Shown piece after piece: positions 17,109 to 25,970 of a DNA stretch of 64,000 nt. The first letter of the stretch is position 1. Every line of letters begins with the position of its first letter. The stretch spans positions 5,580,001-5,644,000 of the forward strand of contig NZ_JAFIBW010000001.1 in NCBI RefSeq assembly GCF_017833295.1, written 5' to 3'. The notes beneath the pieces are model-generated. The model had not been told where the DNA came from and ran no database searches. It was given only the letters and a program-made list of their open reading frames with translations. The position numbers and the translations under genes are program-made. The DNA comes from Methylobacterium sp. PvR107. GTDB lineage: Bacteria > Pseudomonadota > Alphaproteobacteria > Rhizobiales > Beijerinckiaceae.

Positions 17109-18299
17109 ATGCCCCCGTCGCCCTCGCGCCCGAGCGGACAGCCAGATACCGGCTCCATCCTGTGGATCCTGATGCTCGGTTCGGCGCTGGTCGCCCTCGC
17201 GGCGGCACCGGCGCGGCGCGGGGTACCGGCCCGCGATCGGGACGCCGAACCGCCGGTCGACCCCGAGCCGCCGCAGGAGACGGGCGCAGCGAACAAGGGC
17301 ATTGCCGCCGGGGCGCGCTCGATCTCGGGCCGCGCCGCGCAACTCACGGCGGCCACCCAGCCGGAGCGCGGCCGCGCCGCCAACAGCCCCGCCGAAATGA
17401 CGCGATCCGGCTGGAAGGACATCGCGGTCCGGGTCTACCTCGAGTTCAACAAGGACCGGGTGCTGGCGGTCGCCGCCGGCGTCACCTTCTACACGCTGCT
17501 GTCGCTGTTCCCGGCGATCGCCGCGCTCGTGACCTGCTACGGCCTGTTCGCCGACGTGACCGTGATCAACGACCACCTCGCGCAGCTGCACGCCGTGCTT
17601 CCGACCGGGGCCGTCGAGCTGATCGGCGATCAGGTCAAGCGCATCGCGTCCCGGGGCACCGGCTCGCTGAGCGTGACCTTCTTCACCAGCCTGGTGCTGT
17701 CGCTCTGGAGCGCGAACGCCGCCATGAAGGCGATGTTCGACGCGCTGAACGTGGTCTACGAGGAGGAGGAGAAGCGCAATTTCTTCTGGCTGAACCTCCG
17801 CTCCCTGACCTTCACGGTGGGTGCGCTCCTGTTCATCATCATCGCGCTCAACGCGATCGTGGTGGTGCCGGTGGTGCTGAACTATCTCGGCCTCGGCTCG
17901 ACCGCCTGGCTGCTGGCGGCCCTGCGCTGGCCGGCCATCCTGATCGTGCTGCTCGGCGCCCTCTCGGTGCTCTACCGGTTCGGCCCGAGCCGGGAGCACG
18001 CCCGGTGGCGCTGGGTCGGGGTCGGCAGCGTGATCGCGGGCCTGCTCTGGCTCATCGCCTCGCTGCTCTTCTCATGGTACGTGGCCAATTTCGGCACCTA
18101 CAACGAGACCTACGGCTCGCTCGGCGCCGTGATCGGCTTCATGACCTGGATCTGGATCTCGTCGACGATCGTCCTGCTCGGAGGCGAGATCAACGCGGAG
18201 CTGGAGCATCAGACCGCCCGCGACACGACCACGGGCGCCCCCCTGCCGATGGGGCACCGTCAGGCCCGGATGGCCGATACGGTCGGCGCGGCGGCCTGA
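17109..18299 (+). CDS. YihY/BrkB family inner-membrane protein
   Basis: 396 residues. After one N-terminal hydrophobic segment (WILMLGSALVALAAA) and a Pro/Ala-rich linker, the YihY/virulence factor BrkB domain starts near residue 115. Markers are VLAVAAGVTFYTLLSLFPAIAALV, SLWSANAAMKAMFDALNVVYEEEEKR, and the last helix pair FGTYNETYGSLGAVIGFMTWIW then LLGGEINAELE. Despite an old name, the family is not RNase BN; its function is unclear. Start ATG at 17109 is the first before the hydrophobic segment. Confidence 0.88.
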   Translation: MPPSPSRPSGQPDTGSILWILMLGSALVALAAAPARRGVPARDRDAEPPVDPEPPQETGAANKGIAAGARSISGRAAQLTAATQPERGRAANSPAEMTRSGWKDIAVRVYLEFNKDRVLAVAAGVTFYTLLSLFPAIAALVTCYGLFADVTVINDHLAQLHAVLPTGAVELIGDQVKRIASRGTGSLSVTFFTSLVLSLWSANAAMKAMFDALNVVYEEEEKRNFFWLNLRSLTFTVGALLFIIIALNAIVVVPVVLNYLGLGSTAWLLAALRWPAILIVLLGALSVLYRFGPSREHARWRWVGVGSVIAGLLWLIASLLFSWYVANFGTYNETYGSLGAVIGFMTWIWISSTIVLLGGEINAELEHQTARDTTTGAPLPMGHRQARMADTVGAAA

Positions 18300-18361
18300 G
18301 GGCGGGGCTGCCGAAGAGCGCCGACGCCGCGTCGTGTGCGGCTCCAGAACGGGAGCTCGTC

Positions 18362-18790
18362 TTGTCGGATACGCCGACCACCGCGCGAGCGACCCGCAGC
18401 GACGCCGCGTGGCGCGCGGCGCTCACGCCGGAGAAGTACCGGGTCCTGCGCGCGCACGGCACGGAGCGGGCCGGCACGAGCGGACTGCGCGCCGAGAAGC
18501 GTCCGGGCACCTTCACCTGCGCGGGCTGCGGGCAGCCGCTGTTCGAACAGGAGACCAAGTTCGAATCCGGGACGGGCTGGCCGAGCTTCTTCGCGCCGAT
18601 CGCGGGCGCCGTCGCGACGTCGGTCGATCACAGCTACTGGATGGTCCGCACCGAAGTGCACTGCGCCCGCTGCCGGGGCCATCTCTGCCACGTCTTCGAG
18701 GACGGCCACGCCCCCACGGGTCTGCGCTACTGCATGAACGGCATTGCGATGCCGTTCGAACCGGCAGGCATGACGCGATCTGGGATTTAA
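18362..18790 (+). CDS. msrB: Peptide-methionine (R)-S-oxide reductase
   Basis: Reduces methionine-R-sulfoxide in oxidised proteins. 142 residues from a TTG at 18362 with GGGAG eight bases upstream. Zinc ligands are in FTCAGCGQPLF and VHCARCRGHLCHVFEDG; the catalytic Cys is in LRYCMNGIAMPF. ESGTGWPSFFAPI is the substrate-binding stretch. No signal peptide, so cytoplasmic. Confidence 0.95.
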   Translation: MSDTPTTARATRSDAAWRAALTPEKYRVLRAHGTERAGTSGLRAEKRPGTFTCAGCGQPLFEQETKFESGTGWPSFFAPIAGAVATSVDHSYWMVRTEVHCARCRGHLCHVFEDGHAPTGLRYCMNGIAMPFEPAGMTRSGI

Positions 18791-19091
18791 CCTGGGTTCG
18801 GAAAATCGTGCCGCGAGCCGGGATATCGGGGACAGAAGGCGCCAAGGCCGTATCTTCACCCCGGTCCGGTCTTGATTTCGTCGCGTTTTTGCTTGCGCTC
18901 TATAGTCTCATGTTGTCGCTGTCCGGTGATTGGCGGTGGAAGCGGTCAGGTGCGGGTGAATACGGCGTTGCGATTCAGCTTTTACGCCGTCATCCCCGGT
19001 TCCACTTGATCCAGTCCGCCCGATCCGGCGGACTAAGAGGCTGTCCGCCGGATCGGCGCACCGCCGACCAACCGGGAGGGGTTTTGAGTTC
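18791..19091. other. 301-base gap upstream of the CYTH-like gene
   Basis: No gene was seen. The left part is less GC-rich and contains TTTTTGCTTGCGCTCTATAGT, which may hold promoter elements, but no convincing -35/-10 pair could be set. The right part contains the hairpin listed at 19020-19056. Confidence 0.4.
19020..19056 (+). promoter_or_regulatory. Perfect 14-bp hairpin in the leader of the CYTH-like gene
   Basis: CCGATCCGGCGGAC (19020-19033) and GTCCGCCGGATCGG (19043-19056) are exact inverted complements around a 9-base loop. The hairpin ends 35 bases before the ATG at 19092. No T-tract follows. It could be an operator or an mRNA leader structure. Confidence 0.5.
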
Positions 19092-20081
19092 ATGAGCACC
19101 GTTCGCCGATTCTTGGTCGCCCCATCCCTGGTCCGCCTGATCCGCAAGGAGCGGGGCGGCGCGCGCATCACCGAGGGGCATTTCCCGCCGCAGGGCGGTC
19201 GCGCCTCCTACGTGCGCGTCGACGGGCAGAACTGCCAGCTGGTGCTCGTGAACAAGGGCGCCGACGGCATCCCGGTCGAGGAGCGAACCGATGTGCCGCG
19301 TGCCCACGGCGACGCGCTGCTCGATGTCTGCCCCGGAAAGGCCGCCTATGACCGGACGACCCTGAGCGTCGGCGGGCGCGAGGTGGCGATCGACCGCTAC
19401 GTCACGCCGGGAAGCCTGGACCTGATCAGCGTCGTCTTCGAGCATGACGGCGATGCGGCCGGCTTCCAGGCGCCGAGCTGGTTCGGGCGCGAGGTCAGCG
19501 GCGAGCCGGCCTTCGAGCGGCAGGCTCTGGCCATCCAGGGCGTGCCGGCCGCCGAGGAGGTCTCCCTGAGCAACGCCGCGCTCGACGCCGTGCTCGACCT
19601 GATCGAGCCGCGGTTCGGGTTCGGCCGCTACGGCAGCAGCAGCGCCCGGCCATCCGAGTCCGAGGACGGCGCGCTCAACGCGATGCGCCGCATCGTGACG
19701 CCCCCGGCGCCTGCCGCACCGGTGACGCCGCCGCCCGCGCCGGAGCCGGTCCACCACGCGGAGCCTGCAACGCCCGCCGCGGCAGCCCACGCTGAGCCCG
19801 CACCCGAGCACCACGCCGAGCCGGAGCCGGCTCCGGAGCCCGTCCACCACGCCGAGGCTGCGGCGCCCGAGGCTCCTGCGGCTCAGGCCGGCTCGCCCGA
19901 GGCCCTTCACGGCGACGCCCGGATCGACGACGTGATCGAGAGCCTGTCCCAGGCGCTCGGCGCGGCCATCCACCAGCAGCCGGAATCGGCCTCCGAATCC
20001 AAGGATGGGAAGAGCGAGGATCCGGCGTCGATGTTCGAGCGCTGGACCGTGCGCCCCCGCCGGACGCAGCAGCAGAACTGA
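19092..20081 (+). CDS. Divergent CYTH-like protein with Ala/Pro/His/Glu-rich tail
   Basis: 329 residues. Residues 1-115 follow the CYTH (triphosphate tunnel) pattern: RRFLVAPSLVRLIRKERGG, ARITEGHFP, SYVRVDGQNCQLVLVNKG, VPVEER-type strand, LLDVCPGKAAYDRTTLSVGG, then DRYVTPGSLDLISVVFE. The usual N-terminal EIERKF motif is replaced by STVRRF, so the metal-binding set looks incomplete. From about residue 205 the sequence is low-complexity, with repeated HAEP/PVHHAE units, then an acidic region and a basic end (RPRRTQQQN). No signal peptide. GGAGG lies upstream of the ATG. The fold is inferred by eye. Confidence 0.6.
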   Translation: MSTVRRFLVAPSLVRLIRKERGGARITEGHFPPQGGRASYVRVDGQNCQLVLVNKGADGIPVEERTDVPRAHGDALLDVCPGKAAYDRTTLSVGGREVAIDRYVTPGSLDLISVVFEHDGDAAGFQAPSWFGREVSGEPAFERQALAIQGVPAAEEVSLSNAALDAVLDLIEPRFGFGRYGSSSARPSESEDGALNAMRRIVTPPAPAAPVTPPPAPEPVHHAEPATPAAAAHAEPAPEHHAEPEPAPEPVHHAEAAAPEAPAAQAGSPEALHGDARIDDVIESLSQALGAAIHQQPESASESKDGKSEDPASMFERWTVRPRRTQQQN

Positions 20082-20233
20082 ACCGGCAGCCGGCTCGCGC
20101 CGGCGCCGATCCACGACCACATCGGGCCGCCGCGCAGATCGCGATGCGGCCCGTTTGCCGATTGTACTGCACGTGCGGTCCCGGTACGGCGGCTCGCCCG
20201 GAGGAATACCGGGCTGCAGCGACCGGGGTGGGT

Positions 20234-20662
20234 TCAGTTGCGGATGACCACCGCCGCGCCGCCGCGGCGGCGGGCCAGGCTGAACAGGGCGGCCGCATGT
20301 CCCGGCGCCAGGCGGATGCAGCCATGGCTCGCCCGGCGCCCGAGAGACCCCGTCGCGTAGGTGCCGTGAATGGCGTAGCCGCCCCGGAAGAACATGGCGT
20401 GCGGCATCGGCGAACCGTAATACTTGTGCGAGCGCCACATCGGAGCCATCAGCCCGACCCGGAAACGGCCGTTCGGCGTGACATAGCCGCGTCGCGCGGT
20501 GGATACCGGCCAGTCATAGGCCGGAGAGCCGTCGACGAAGACGCGCATGCGCTGGCGCGACTGGTCGATCTGCGCGACGATTCCCGCGGTCGCCGGTGCG
20601 ACCAGCCCGCAAGCCAGGATCCCGCCGAGGACCGCAGCCCCGGCCCAATTGACTACAGCCAC
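20234..20662 (-). CDS. Exported L,D-transpeptidase (YkuD)
   Basis: Cross-links or modifies peptidoglycan. 142 residues with a signal peptide (ACGLVAPATAG) and a bare YkuD domain. The catalytic motif is HGTYATGSLGRRASHGCIRL, with the nucleophilic Cys in SHGC. Starts at a GTG with GGGGG about nine bases upstream. No peptidoglycan-binding domain. Confidence 0.93.
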   Translation of the reverse strand: MAVVNWAGAAVLGGILACGLVAPATAGIVAQIDQSRQRMRVFVDGSPAYDWPVSTARRGYVTPNGRFRVGLMAPMWRSHKYYGSPMPHAMFFRGGYAIHGTYATGSLGRRASHGCIRLAPGHAAALFSLARRRGGAAVVIRN

Positions 20663-20909
20663 GTGTCGATCCCCCGGAATAATTCTGAATGCCGTTGATC
20701 GGACGGCGAAATCCGGCGGCGGCTCAAAACAGCCGCGTTTATCGGGATGAGCCCAATTGTCAGACTAGAGAAGTCTTCCCGGCGGGAATCGACAGGTTTT
20801 TGTCACGTCTGGTTCCCCGCAGATTACCGAGCTGCCGTTGAGGCGCGGATCGATAATCGCTAGCGTGCCGGCACATCGGGAGGGTGCGCGGCAGTCGCAC
20901 GGGATCAAC

Positions 20910-22283
20910 ATGGTACAAGCAACCCACGCGACGAGTGCGGCCGCGGCGCCCCGGGAGCCCTGGTACAAGGTGCTCTACATCCAGGTCCTGATCGCCATCG
21001 CGCTCGGTGTCCTTCTCGGCTGGTACGACCCCGCCACCGGCAAGGCGATGAAGTGGCTCGGCGACGCCTTCATCGGCCTGATCAAGATGATGATCGCGCC
21101 GATCATCTTCTGCACCATCGTGCACGGCATCGCGTCGATCGGCGACCTGAAGAAGGTCGGCCGCGTCGGGTTGAAGGCCCTGATCTACTTCGAGGTGGTC
21201 TCCACCATCGCGCTGCTGATCGGCGTGCTGGTCGGCGAGGTGATCCGGCCGGGCGCCGGCTTCAACGCCGACCCGTCGAAGCTCGACGCCAGCAAGGTCG
21301 CGAGCTACGCCAGCAAGGCCGCGGCCGATTCAACCGTCGCCCACATCCTGGCGATCATCCCCAAGAGCTTCTTCGATCCCTTTGCCACCGGCGACCTGCT
21401 GCAGGTGCTGTTGATCTCGATCCTCACCGGCGTCGTGGTCACAAGCCTGGGCGAGCGCGCGGCTTCGGTGAACCATGCGATCGACACGGCCGGCCAGATC
21501 TTCTTCAAGATCATCGGCATCGTGGTGAAGCTCGCGCCGCTCGGCGCCTTCGGCGCCATGGCCTTCACGATCGGTGAGTACGGCATCCAGAAGGTCTACG
21601 ACCTCGCGTGGCTGGTCGGCACCTTCTACGTCACCGCGATCCTGTTCGTGCTTGTGGTGCTCGGCACGATCGCCCGGGTCGCCGGCTTCTCGATCCTGCG
21701 CTTCCTTGCCTACATCAAGGACGAGCTGCTGATCGTGGTCGGCACCTCGTCGTCCGAGACGGTGCTGCCGCAGCTGATGACCAAGATGCGCCGGCTCGGC
21801 GCCTCGGATTCCGTGGTCGGCCTCGTCGTGCCCACGGGCTACTCGTTCAACCTCGACGGCACCAACATCTACATGACGCTCGCGACCCTGTTCCTCGCTC
21901 AGGCGGTGGGCGTGGACCTGAGCTTCACGCAATACGCGACCATCATTCTGGTCGCGATGCTGACCTCCAAGGGCGCCTCGGGCGTCACCGGCGCGGGCTT
22001 CATCACCCTGGCGGCGACCCTCTCGGCGATCCCCAACAGCCCGGTCCCGGTTGCCGCCATGACCCTCGTTCTCGGCATCGACAAGTTCATGTCCGAGTGC
22101 CGCGCGCTGACCAACCTCGTCGGCAACGGCGTCGCCTGCGTGGTCGTCAGCCGCTGGGAGGGCGAGCTCGACATGGCCAAGCTCAACGAGGTGATGGCCC
22201 ACCCGGTCTCCATCGGCACTCAGATCTCCGACGAGTCGCCGCAGCCGATGTCGACCGACGGCAAGGTCGCCGCCGCGGAGTGA
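20910..22283 (+). CDS. dctA: C4-dicarboxylate/H+ (Na+) symporter
   Basis: Takes up succinate, malate and fumarate. 457 residues with about eight membrane helices and two re-entrant loops. Family motifs are [24 protein letters not shown] (serine-rich hairpin), [34 protein letters not shown], and [17 protein letters not shown]. Start at the ATG at 20910. No dctBD regulators are nearby. The ROK kinase gene overlaps its stop. Confidence 0.95.
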   Translation: MVQATHATSAAAAPREPWYKVLYIQVLIAIALGVLLGWYDPATGKAMKWLGDAFIGLIKMMIAPIIFCTIVHGIASIGDLKKVGRVGLKALIYFEVVSTIALLIGVLVGEVIRPGAGFNADPSKLDASKVASYASKAAADSTVAHILAIIPKSFFDPFATGDLLQVLLISILTGVVVTSLGERAASVNHAIDTAGQIFFKIIGIVVKLAPLGAFGAMAFTIGEYGIQKVYDLAWLVGTFYVTAILFVLVVLGTIARVAGFSILRFLAYIKDELLIVVGTSSSETVLPQLMTKMRRLGASDSVVGLVVPTGYSFNLDGTNIYMTLATLFLAQAVGVDLSFTQYATIILVAMLTSKGASGVTGAGFITLAATLSAIPNSPVPVAAMTLVLGIDKFMSECRALTNLVGNGVACVVVSRWEGELDMAKLNEVMAHPVSIGTQISDESPQPMSTDGKVAAAE

Positions 22284-23206
22284 TGGGCCAGCCCGCAGGC
22301 GCGCGCCTCGGCATCGACCTCGGCGGCACCAAGATCGCCGGGATCGTGCTGGACCGGGACGGCAGCACCTTGGCCGAAGCGCGGGTCGCTGCCCCGCGCG
22401 GCGAGTATGGAGCCACCGTCGAGGCGGTGACGGCCCTCGTGCTGAAGCTCGAGGGGATGGCCGGGACGCCCTGCACGGTCGGCATCGGCATGCCGGGCAG
22501 CCTCTCGCCCGCGACCGGCCTCGTGCGCAACGCCAATTCCTACTGGCTCAATGGACAGCCCTTCGGCGACGACCTGACGCGGCGGCTGAATCGGCCGCTG
22601 CGGATCGAGAACGACGCCAATTGCCTGGCGGTTTCGGAGGCGATCGACGGCGCCGGTGCCGGCGCACGGGTCGTCTGGGCGGTGATCCTGGGCACCGGGG
22701 TCGGATCGGGCATCGCCATCGACGGCCGGGTGCTCACGGGCCGCAACGGCATCGCGGGCGAATGGGGCCACGGCCCGCTGCCCTATCCGCGCGACGACGA
22801 GCGCCCGGGCCCCGACTGCTATTGCGGCCGCCGGGGCTGCATCGAGACGTGGCTGGCCGGTCCCGGCCTCGCGGCCGATCACGGCCGGCGGCACGGCGCG
22901 ACCCAAACCGCTGAGGCGGTCGTCGCAGCGGCCCGGGCGGGCAGTCCGGAGGCGCGGGACACGCTCGCAATCCATCTCGACCGGCTCGGGCGCGCGGCCG
23001 CGCAGGTGATCAACCTCCTCGACCCGGATGTCGTCGTGATCGGCGGCGGCCTGTCCCGCATTCCCGAGCTGATTAACGGCCTGCCCGGCGCGATCGCCCC
23101 CCACGTCTTCTCCGACGCCTTCGACACGCCGGTGCGGGAGAGCCTCCACGGCGATGCCTCGGGCGTCCGCGGGGCAGCGTGGCTGTGGGAGGCGCCGCCC
23201 GGCTGA
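22283..23206 (+). CDS. ROK family sugar kinase
   Basis: 307-residue ATP-dependent hexose or N-acetylhexosamine kinase. Phosphate 1 motif LGIDLGGTKIAG, VGIGMPGSLSP, RIENDANCLAVSEA, GTGVGSGIAIDG, EWGHGPLPY, and the ROK zinc-binding cluster CYCGRRGCIETWLAGPGL are present. This suggests fructokinase or GlcNAc kinase; the substrate is unresolved. The ATG overlaps the dctA stop in TGATG, so translation is probably coupled, although the two functions are not obviously linked. Confidence 0.9.
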   Translation: MGQPAGARLGIDLGGTKIAGIVLDRDGSTLAEARVAAPRGEYGATVEAVTALVLKLEGMAGTPCTVGIGMPGSLSPATGLVRNANSYWLNGQPFGDDLTRRLNRPLRIENDANCLAVSEAIDGAGAGARVVWAVILGTGVGSGIAIDGRVLTGRNGIAGEWGHGPLPYPRDDERPGPDCYCGRRGCIETWLAGPGLAADHGRRHGATQTAEAVVAAARAGSPEARDTLAIHLDRLGRAAAQVINLLDPDVVVIGGGLSRIPELINGLPGAIAPHVFSDAFDTPVRESLHGDASGVRGAAWLWEAPPG

Positions 23207-23300
23207 GCGCGCGCCCGGCCGGCGGCCTGCTCACGGAGACGTCTCTTGCCGGCGTGCAGGGGGCAGGGCAGGACGGCGACGCTCCAGCCTCGATAGCCCG

Positions 23301-24197
23301 ATGATCGTCCGCACCCGGCCCAACCTGCTCACCCTGCTGTTCACCCTGCGCGGGTCGATCCTGCCGCGGGTGGCGCCGAAGCTCGCCGGGATCGTGGCGG
23401 TCTCCTGTGCGGTGGTCTGGGCCGAGGCGCGCTGGCCCGCGATCTTCCCGATGACGGCCGGAGTCACGCCCTTCACCCTGGTGGGCCTTGCGCTCTCGAT
23501 CTTCCTGAGCTTCCGCAACAACGCCTGCTACGAGCGCTGGTGGGAGGCCCGGAAGCTTTGGGGCAGCCTGATCGGCGAGGTGCGCAACCTCGCCCGCGCC
23601 CTGCCGGCGCTGCTGCCGGATGCGGACGCGGCCCCCCAGCTCCGGCGGCTCTCCGCCTTCGCGCACGGCTTGCGGGCGCGCCTGCGCGATCTCGATGAAG
23701 CCGCGGCCGTCGACGGGAAAATGCCGGGCTCGGACAGCACCGGCCCCAACCCCACGGACTCGGTCCTGGCCGCGATGACGCGCGACCTTGCGGCTGCGAT
23801 GCGGGCGGGTCGGCTCACCGACATCCAGTTCGGCATCCTGGAATCGCGGATCGAGGCGCTGTCGGCGGTGCACACCGCCTGCGAGCGCATCGCCAACACG
23901 CCGCTGCCCTTCGCCTACACGCTGCTGGTCTACCGCACCGCCTGGCTCTACTGCCTGCTCCTGCCGGTGGGGCTTACCGGCTCCATGGGCTGGGGGACAC
24001 CGGTCGTGGTCGCGCTGGTCGGCTACACCTTCTTCGGCCTCGACGCGCTCGGCGACGAGCTGGAGGAGCCGTTCGGAACCGAGCCGAACGACCTGCCTCT
24101 CGACGCGATGGTCCGCACCGTCGACCGCATCGTGCATCACGCGCTCGGCGAGCCGATGCCGGAGGCGCTGACCCCGGACGGGTACTGGCTGCGCTAG
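23301..24197 (+). CDS. Bestrophin family (UPF0187) membrane protein
   Basis: 298 residues. Family features are the N-terminal LLTLLFTLRGSILPRVAPKL, LALSIFLSFRNNACYERWWEARKLWG, ANTPLPFAYTLLVYRTAWLYCLLLP and the C-terminal FFGLDALGDELEEPFGTEPNDLPLD. Bacterial bestrophins form pentameric ion channels; some are cation-selective. Start at ATG 23301. The last four bases overlap the stop of the convergent phosphatase gene. Confidence 0.9.
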   Translation: MIVRTRPNLLTLLFTLRGSILPRVAPKLAGIVAVSCAVVWAEARWPAIFPMTAGVTPFTLVGLALSIFLSFRNNACYERWWEARKLWGSLIGEVRNLARALPALLPDADAAPQLRRLSAFAHGLRARLRDLDEAAAVDGKMPGSDSTGPNPTDSVLAAMTRDLAAAMRAGRLTDIQFGILESRIEALSAVHTACERIANTPLPFAYTLLVYRTAWLYCLLLPVGLTGSMGWGTPVVVALVGYTFFGLDALGDELEEPFGTEPNDLPLDAMVRTVDRIVHHALGEPMPEALTPDGYWLR

Positions 24198-24787
24198 GGC
24201 AGGGCCTCGCCGTTCCAGGCCCGCAGGACCGGCTCGGTACGGTCGTGCTCGTAGCCGAGCACGGAGATGCTGGCGGTGCCGAGAACGAGGAGCGCTCCGG
24301 CCTCCGGCGGCAGGCCGATCCAGCGCGCGGCGAGCACCCGCAGACAATGCGCGCTCGAGAACACGAGGAGCTCGGCATCGAGATCCCGGGCCCGCGCGAT
24401 GACCCGGTCCGCCCGGATCCCGACATCGGCGGCCGTCTCGCCGCCCGGGCAACCATCGCGGAACAGGCGCCAGCCCGGGCGCTCGGCCAGGATCGCCGTC
24501 GTCGTCCGTCCTTCGTAGATCCCGTAATCCCATTCGGCGAGATCCGGGTCGATCGCGCGGGGATCGCCGTAACCCGCGAGCGCGCAGGTGGCGGCCGCGC
24601 GACTCGACGGGCTCGACCAGACCGCCGCGTAGGATCGCGCCTCGAGGCGCGGGGCGAGGGCCCGCGCGGCGGCCTCGCCGGCGAGCGTGAGCGGGATGTC
24701 GCTGCGTCCTGTATGCCGGCCCAAGCGACTCCACGCGGTCTCGCCGTGACGAACCAACGTGATCTGCGGAAATGAGCGTCCGGACAT
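24194..24787 (-). CDS. Histidine phosphatase family protein
   Basis: 197 residues. The RHG motif ITLVRHGETAWSRLGRHTG holds the catalytic His; other family residues are in WSSPSSRAAATC, LAEWDYGIYEGRTTT and LVFSSAHCLRVLAARWIGLP. It may be a phosphoglycerate-mutase-like phosphatase acting on a small phosphoester. GGGAGGTG precedes the ATG at 24787. Divergent from the ArsR-methyltransferase gene. Confidence 0.92.
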   Translation of the reverse strand: MSGRSFPQITLVRHGETAWSRLGRHTGRSDIPLTLAGEAAARALAPRLEARSYAAVWSSPSSRAAATCALAGYGDPRAIDPDLAEWDYGIYEGRTTTAILAERPGWRLFRDGCPGGETAADVGIRADRVIARARDLDAELLVFSSAHCLRVLAARWIGLPPEAGALLVLGTASISVLGYEHDRTEPVLRAWNGEALP

Positions 24788-24874
24788 GCGCACCTCCCAG
24801 GACCTGCATTCAACGCGGCCACCGCGTTCCGGCCCCACGGATTCAGCAGAGGGGCTCAAGATCGCGCTTGCGCG

Positions 24875-24918
24875 GCGTTCGAAACGCACATAAACATATC
24901 TTTATGTCTTTCGAACGC
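24875..24918. promoter_or_regulatory. Nested inverted repeat over the ArsR-methyltransferase start
   Basis: Outer arms GCGTTCGAAA (24875-24884) and TTTCGAACGC (24909-24918) enclose inner arms ACATAAA (24888-24894) and TTTATGT (24901-24907) around CATATC. The ATG of the regulator (24904) lies inside the right inner arm. ArsR dimers bind such dyads, so this is a likely autoregulatory operator. Confidence 0.65.
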
Positions 24919-25914
24919 AGGCAAGAGGCGGGTTCGATCCCATTTCCGGAGGTGCTCGGCGTTCTCCGGGCGGCGGCCGAGGAGACGCGCCTGCGCATCC
25001 TGGCGCTGCTCGCCGAAGGGGAGCTTTCGGTCTCGGATCTCACCGACATCCTCGGCCAGTCGCAGCCGCGGATTTCGCGCCACCTCAAGCTTCTGGTGGA
25101 AGCCGGGCTCGTCGAGCGCCACCGTGAAGGCGCCTGGGCGTTCTTCCGGTTGTCCGGTGCCCGCGCCGGGCTGGCCGATCCGCTCCTGTCGGGACTCGAC
25201 CGCACGGCGCCGCCTCTGTCGGAGGATCACGCCCGGCTCGACGCCGTCCGGGCGCAGCGTGCCGAGACCGCGCAGACCTTCTTCGCGCGGCTGGCACCCA
25301 AATGGGACGAGTTGCGCTCCCTGCACGTGCCCGAGGCGACCGTCGAGGCGGCGGTCCTCGACGCGCTGGGCGACCGCCCGATCGGCAGCCTGATCGATCT
25401 GGGCACCGGCACCGGCCGGATGCTCGGCCTGCTCGCGCCGCTCGCAGGCCGCGCCACCGGGCTTGATTCGAGCCATGCGATGCTGTCGGTCGCCCGGGCC
25501 AATCTGGAACGACAGGGCCTGACGCGGGTCGACCTCCGACAGGGCGACATTCACGCGCCGCCCTTCGCCCGGGCGAGCTTCGACCTCGTGGTGGTGCATC
25601 AGGTGCTGCATTATTTGGATGACCCGGCCCGGGCGCTGCGCGGCGCCGCGCGGCTCGTGGCGCCGGGAGGCCGCCTCCTGGTGGTGGATTTTGCGCCGCA
25701 CGAGCTGGAGTTCCTGCGCACGACCCAGGCCCATCGCCGGCTCGGCTTCTCCGCCGATCAGGTTTCCGGCTGGCTCACGGAGACCGGCCTCGACACGGTC
25801 GCGACCCGCGATCTGGCACCGCGCGAAGCGGGCCAGCTCACCGTGACCCTCTGGCTGGCTCAGGACGGGCTGGCCGACATCGACACAGAACAGCCTCAGC
25901 GCGCCGTCGCCTGA
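24904..25914 (+). CDS. ArsR regulator fused to a SAM-dependent methyltransferase
   Basis: 336 residues. Residues 15-95 form a winged-helix ArsR domain (RLRILALLAEGELSVSDLTDILGQSQPRISRHLKLL). Residues about 125-300 form a class I methyltransferase, with motif I LIDLGTGTGRMLGLL, acidic LDSSHAML and VVHQVLHYL. There is no CxC arsenic-binding pair in the winged helix. It lies directly upstream of metF and metH, and ArsR-family regulators that sense S-adenosylhomocysteine or SAM control methionine genes in proteobacteria. I infer that the methyltransferase domain acts as a SAM/SAH sensor. Confidence 0.85.
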   Translation: MSFERRQEAGSIPFPEVLGVLRAAAEETRLRILALLAEGELSVSDLTDILGQSQPRISRHLKLLVEAGLVERHREGAWAFFRLSGARAGLADPLLSGLDRTAPPLSEDHARLDAVRAQRAETAQTFFARLAPKWDELRSLHVPEATVEAAVLDALGDRPIGSLIDLGTGTGRMLGLLAPLAGRATGLDSSHAMLSVARANLERQGLTRVDLRQGDIHAPPFARASFDLVVVHQVLHYLDDPARALRGAARLVAPGGRLLVVDFAPHELEFLRTTQAHRRLGFSADQVSGWLTETGLDTVATRDLAPREAGQLTVTLWLAQDGLADIDTEQPQRAVA

Positions 25915-25970
25915 GACACTGACTTCCGCAGACTTCGTCTGAACCGACCGACATAGAGGACGAGACTCCG

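Noticed and set aside
20838..20909. Sigma-54 promoter expected upstream of dctA
   Set aside because: No TGGCAC-N5-TTGCW sequence was seen between 20663 and 20909, and no dctB or dctD is nearby.
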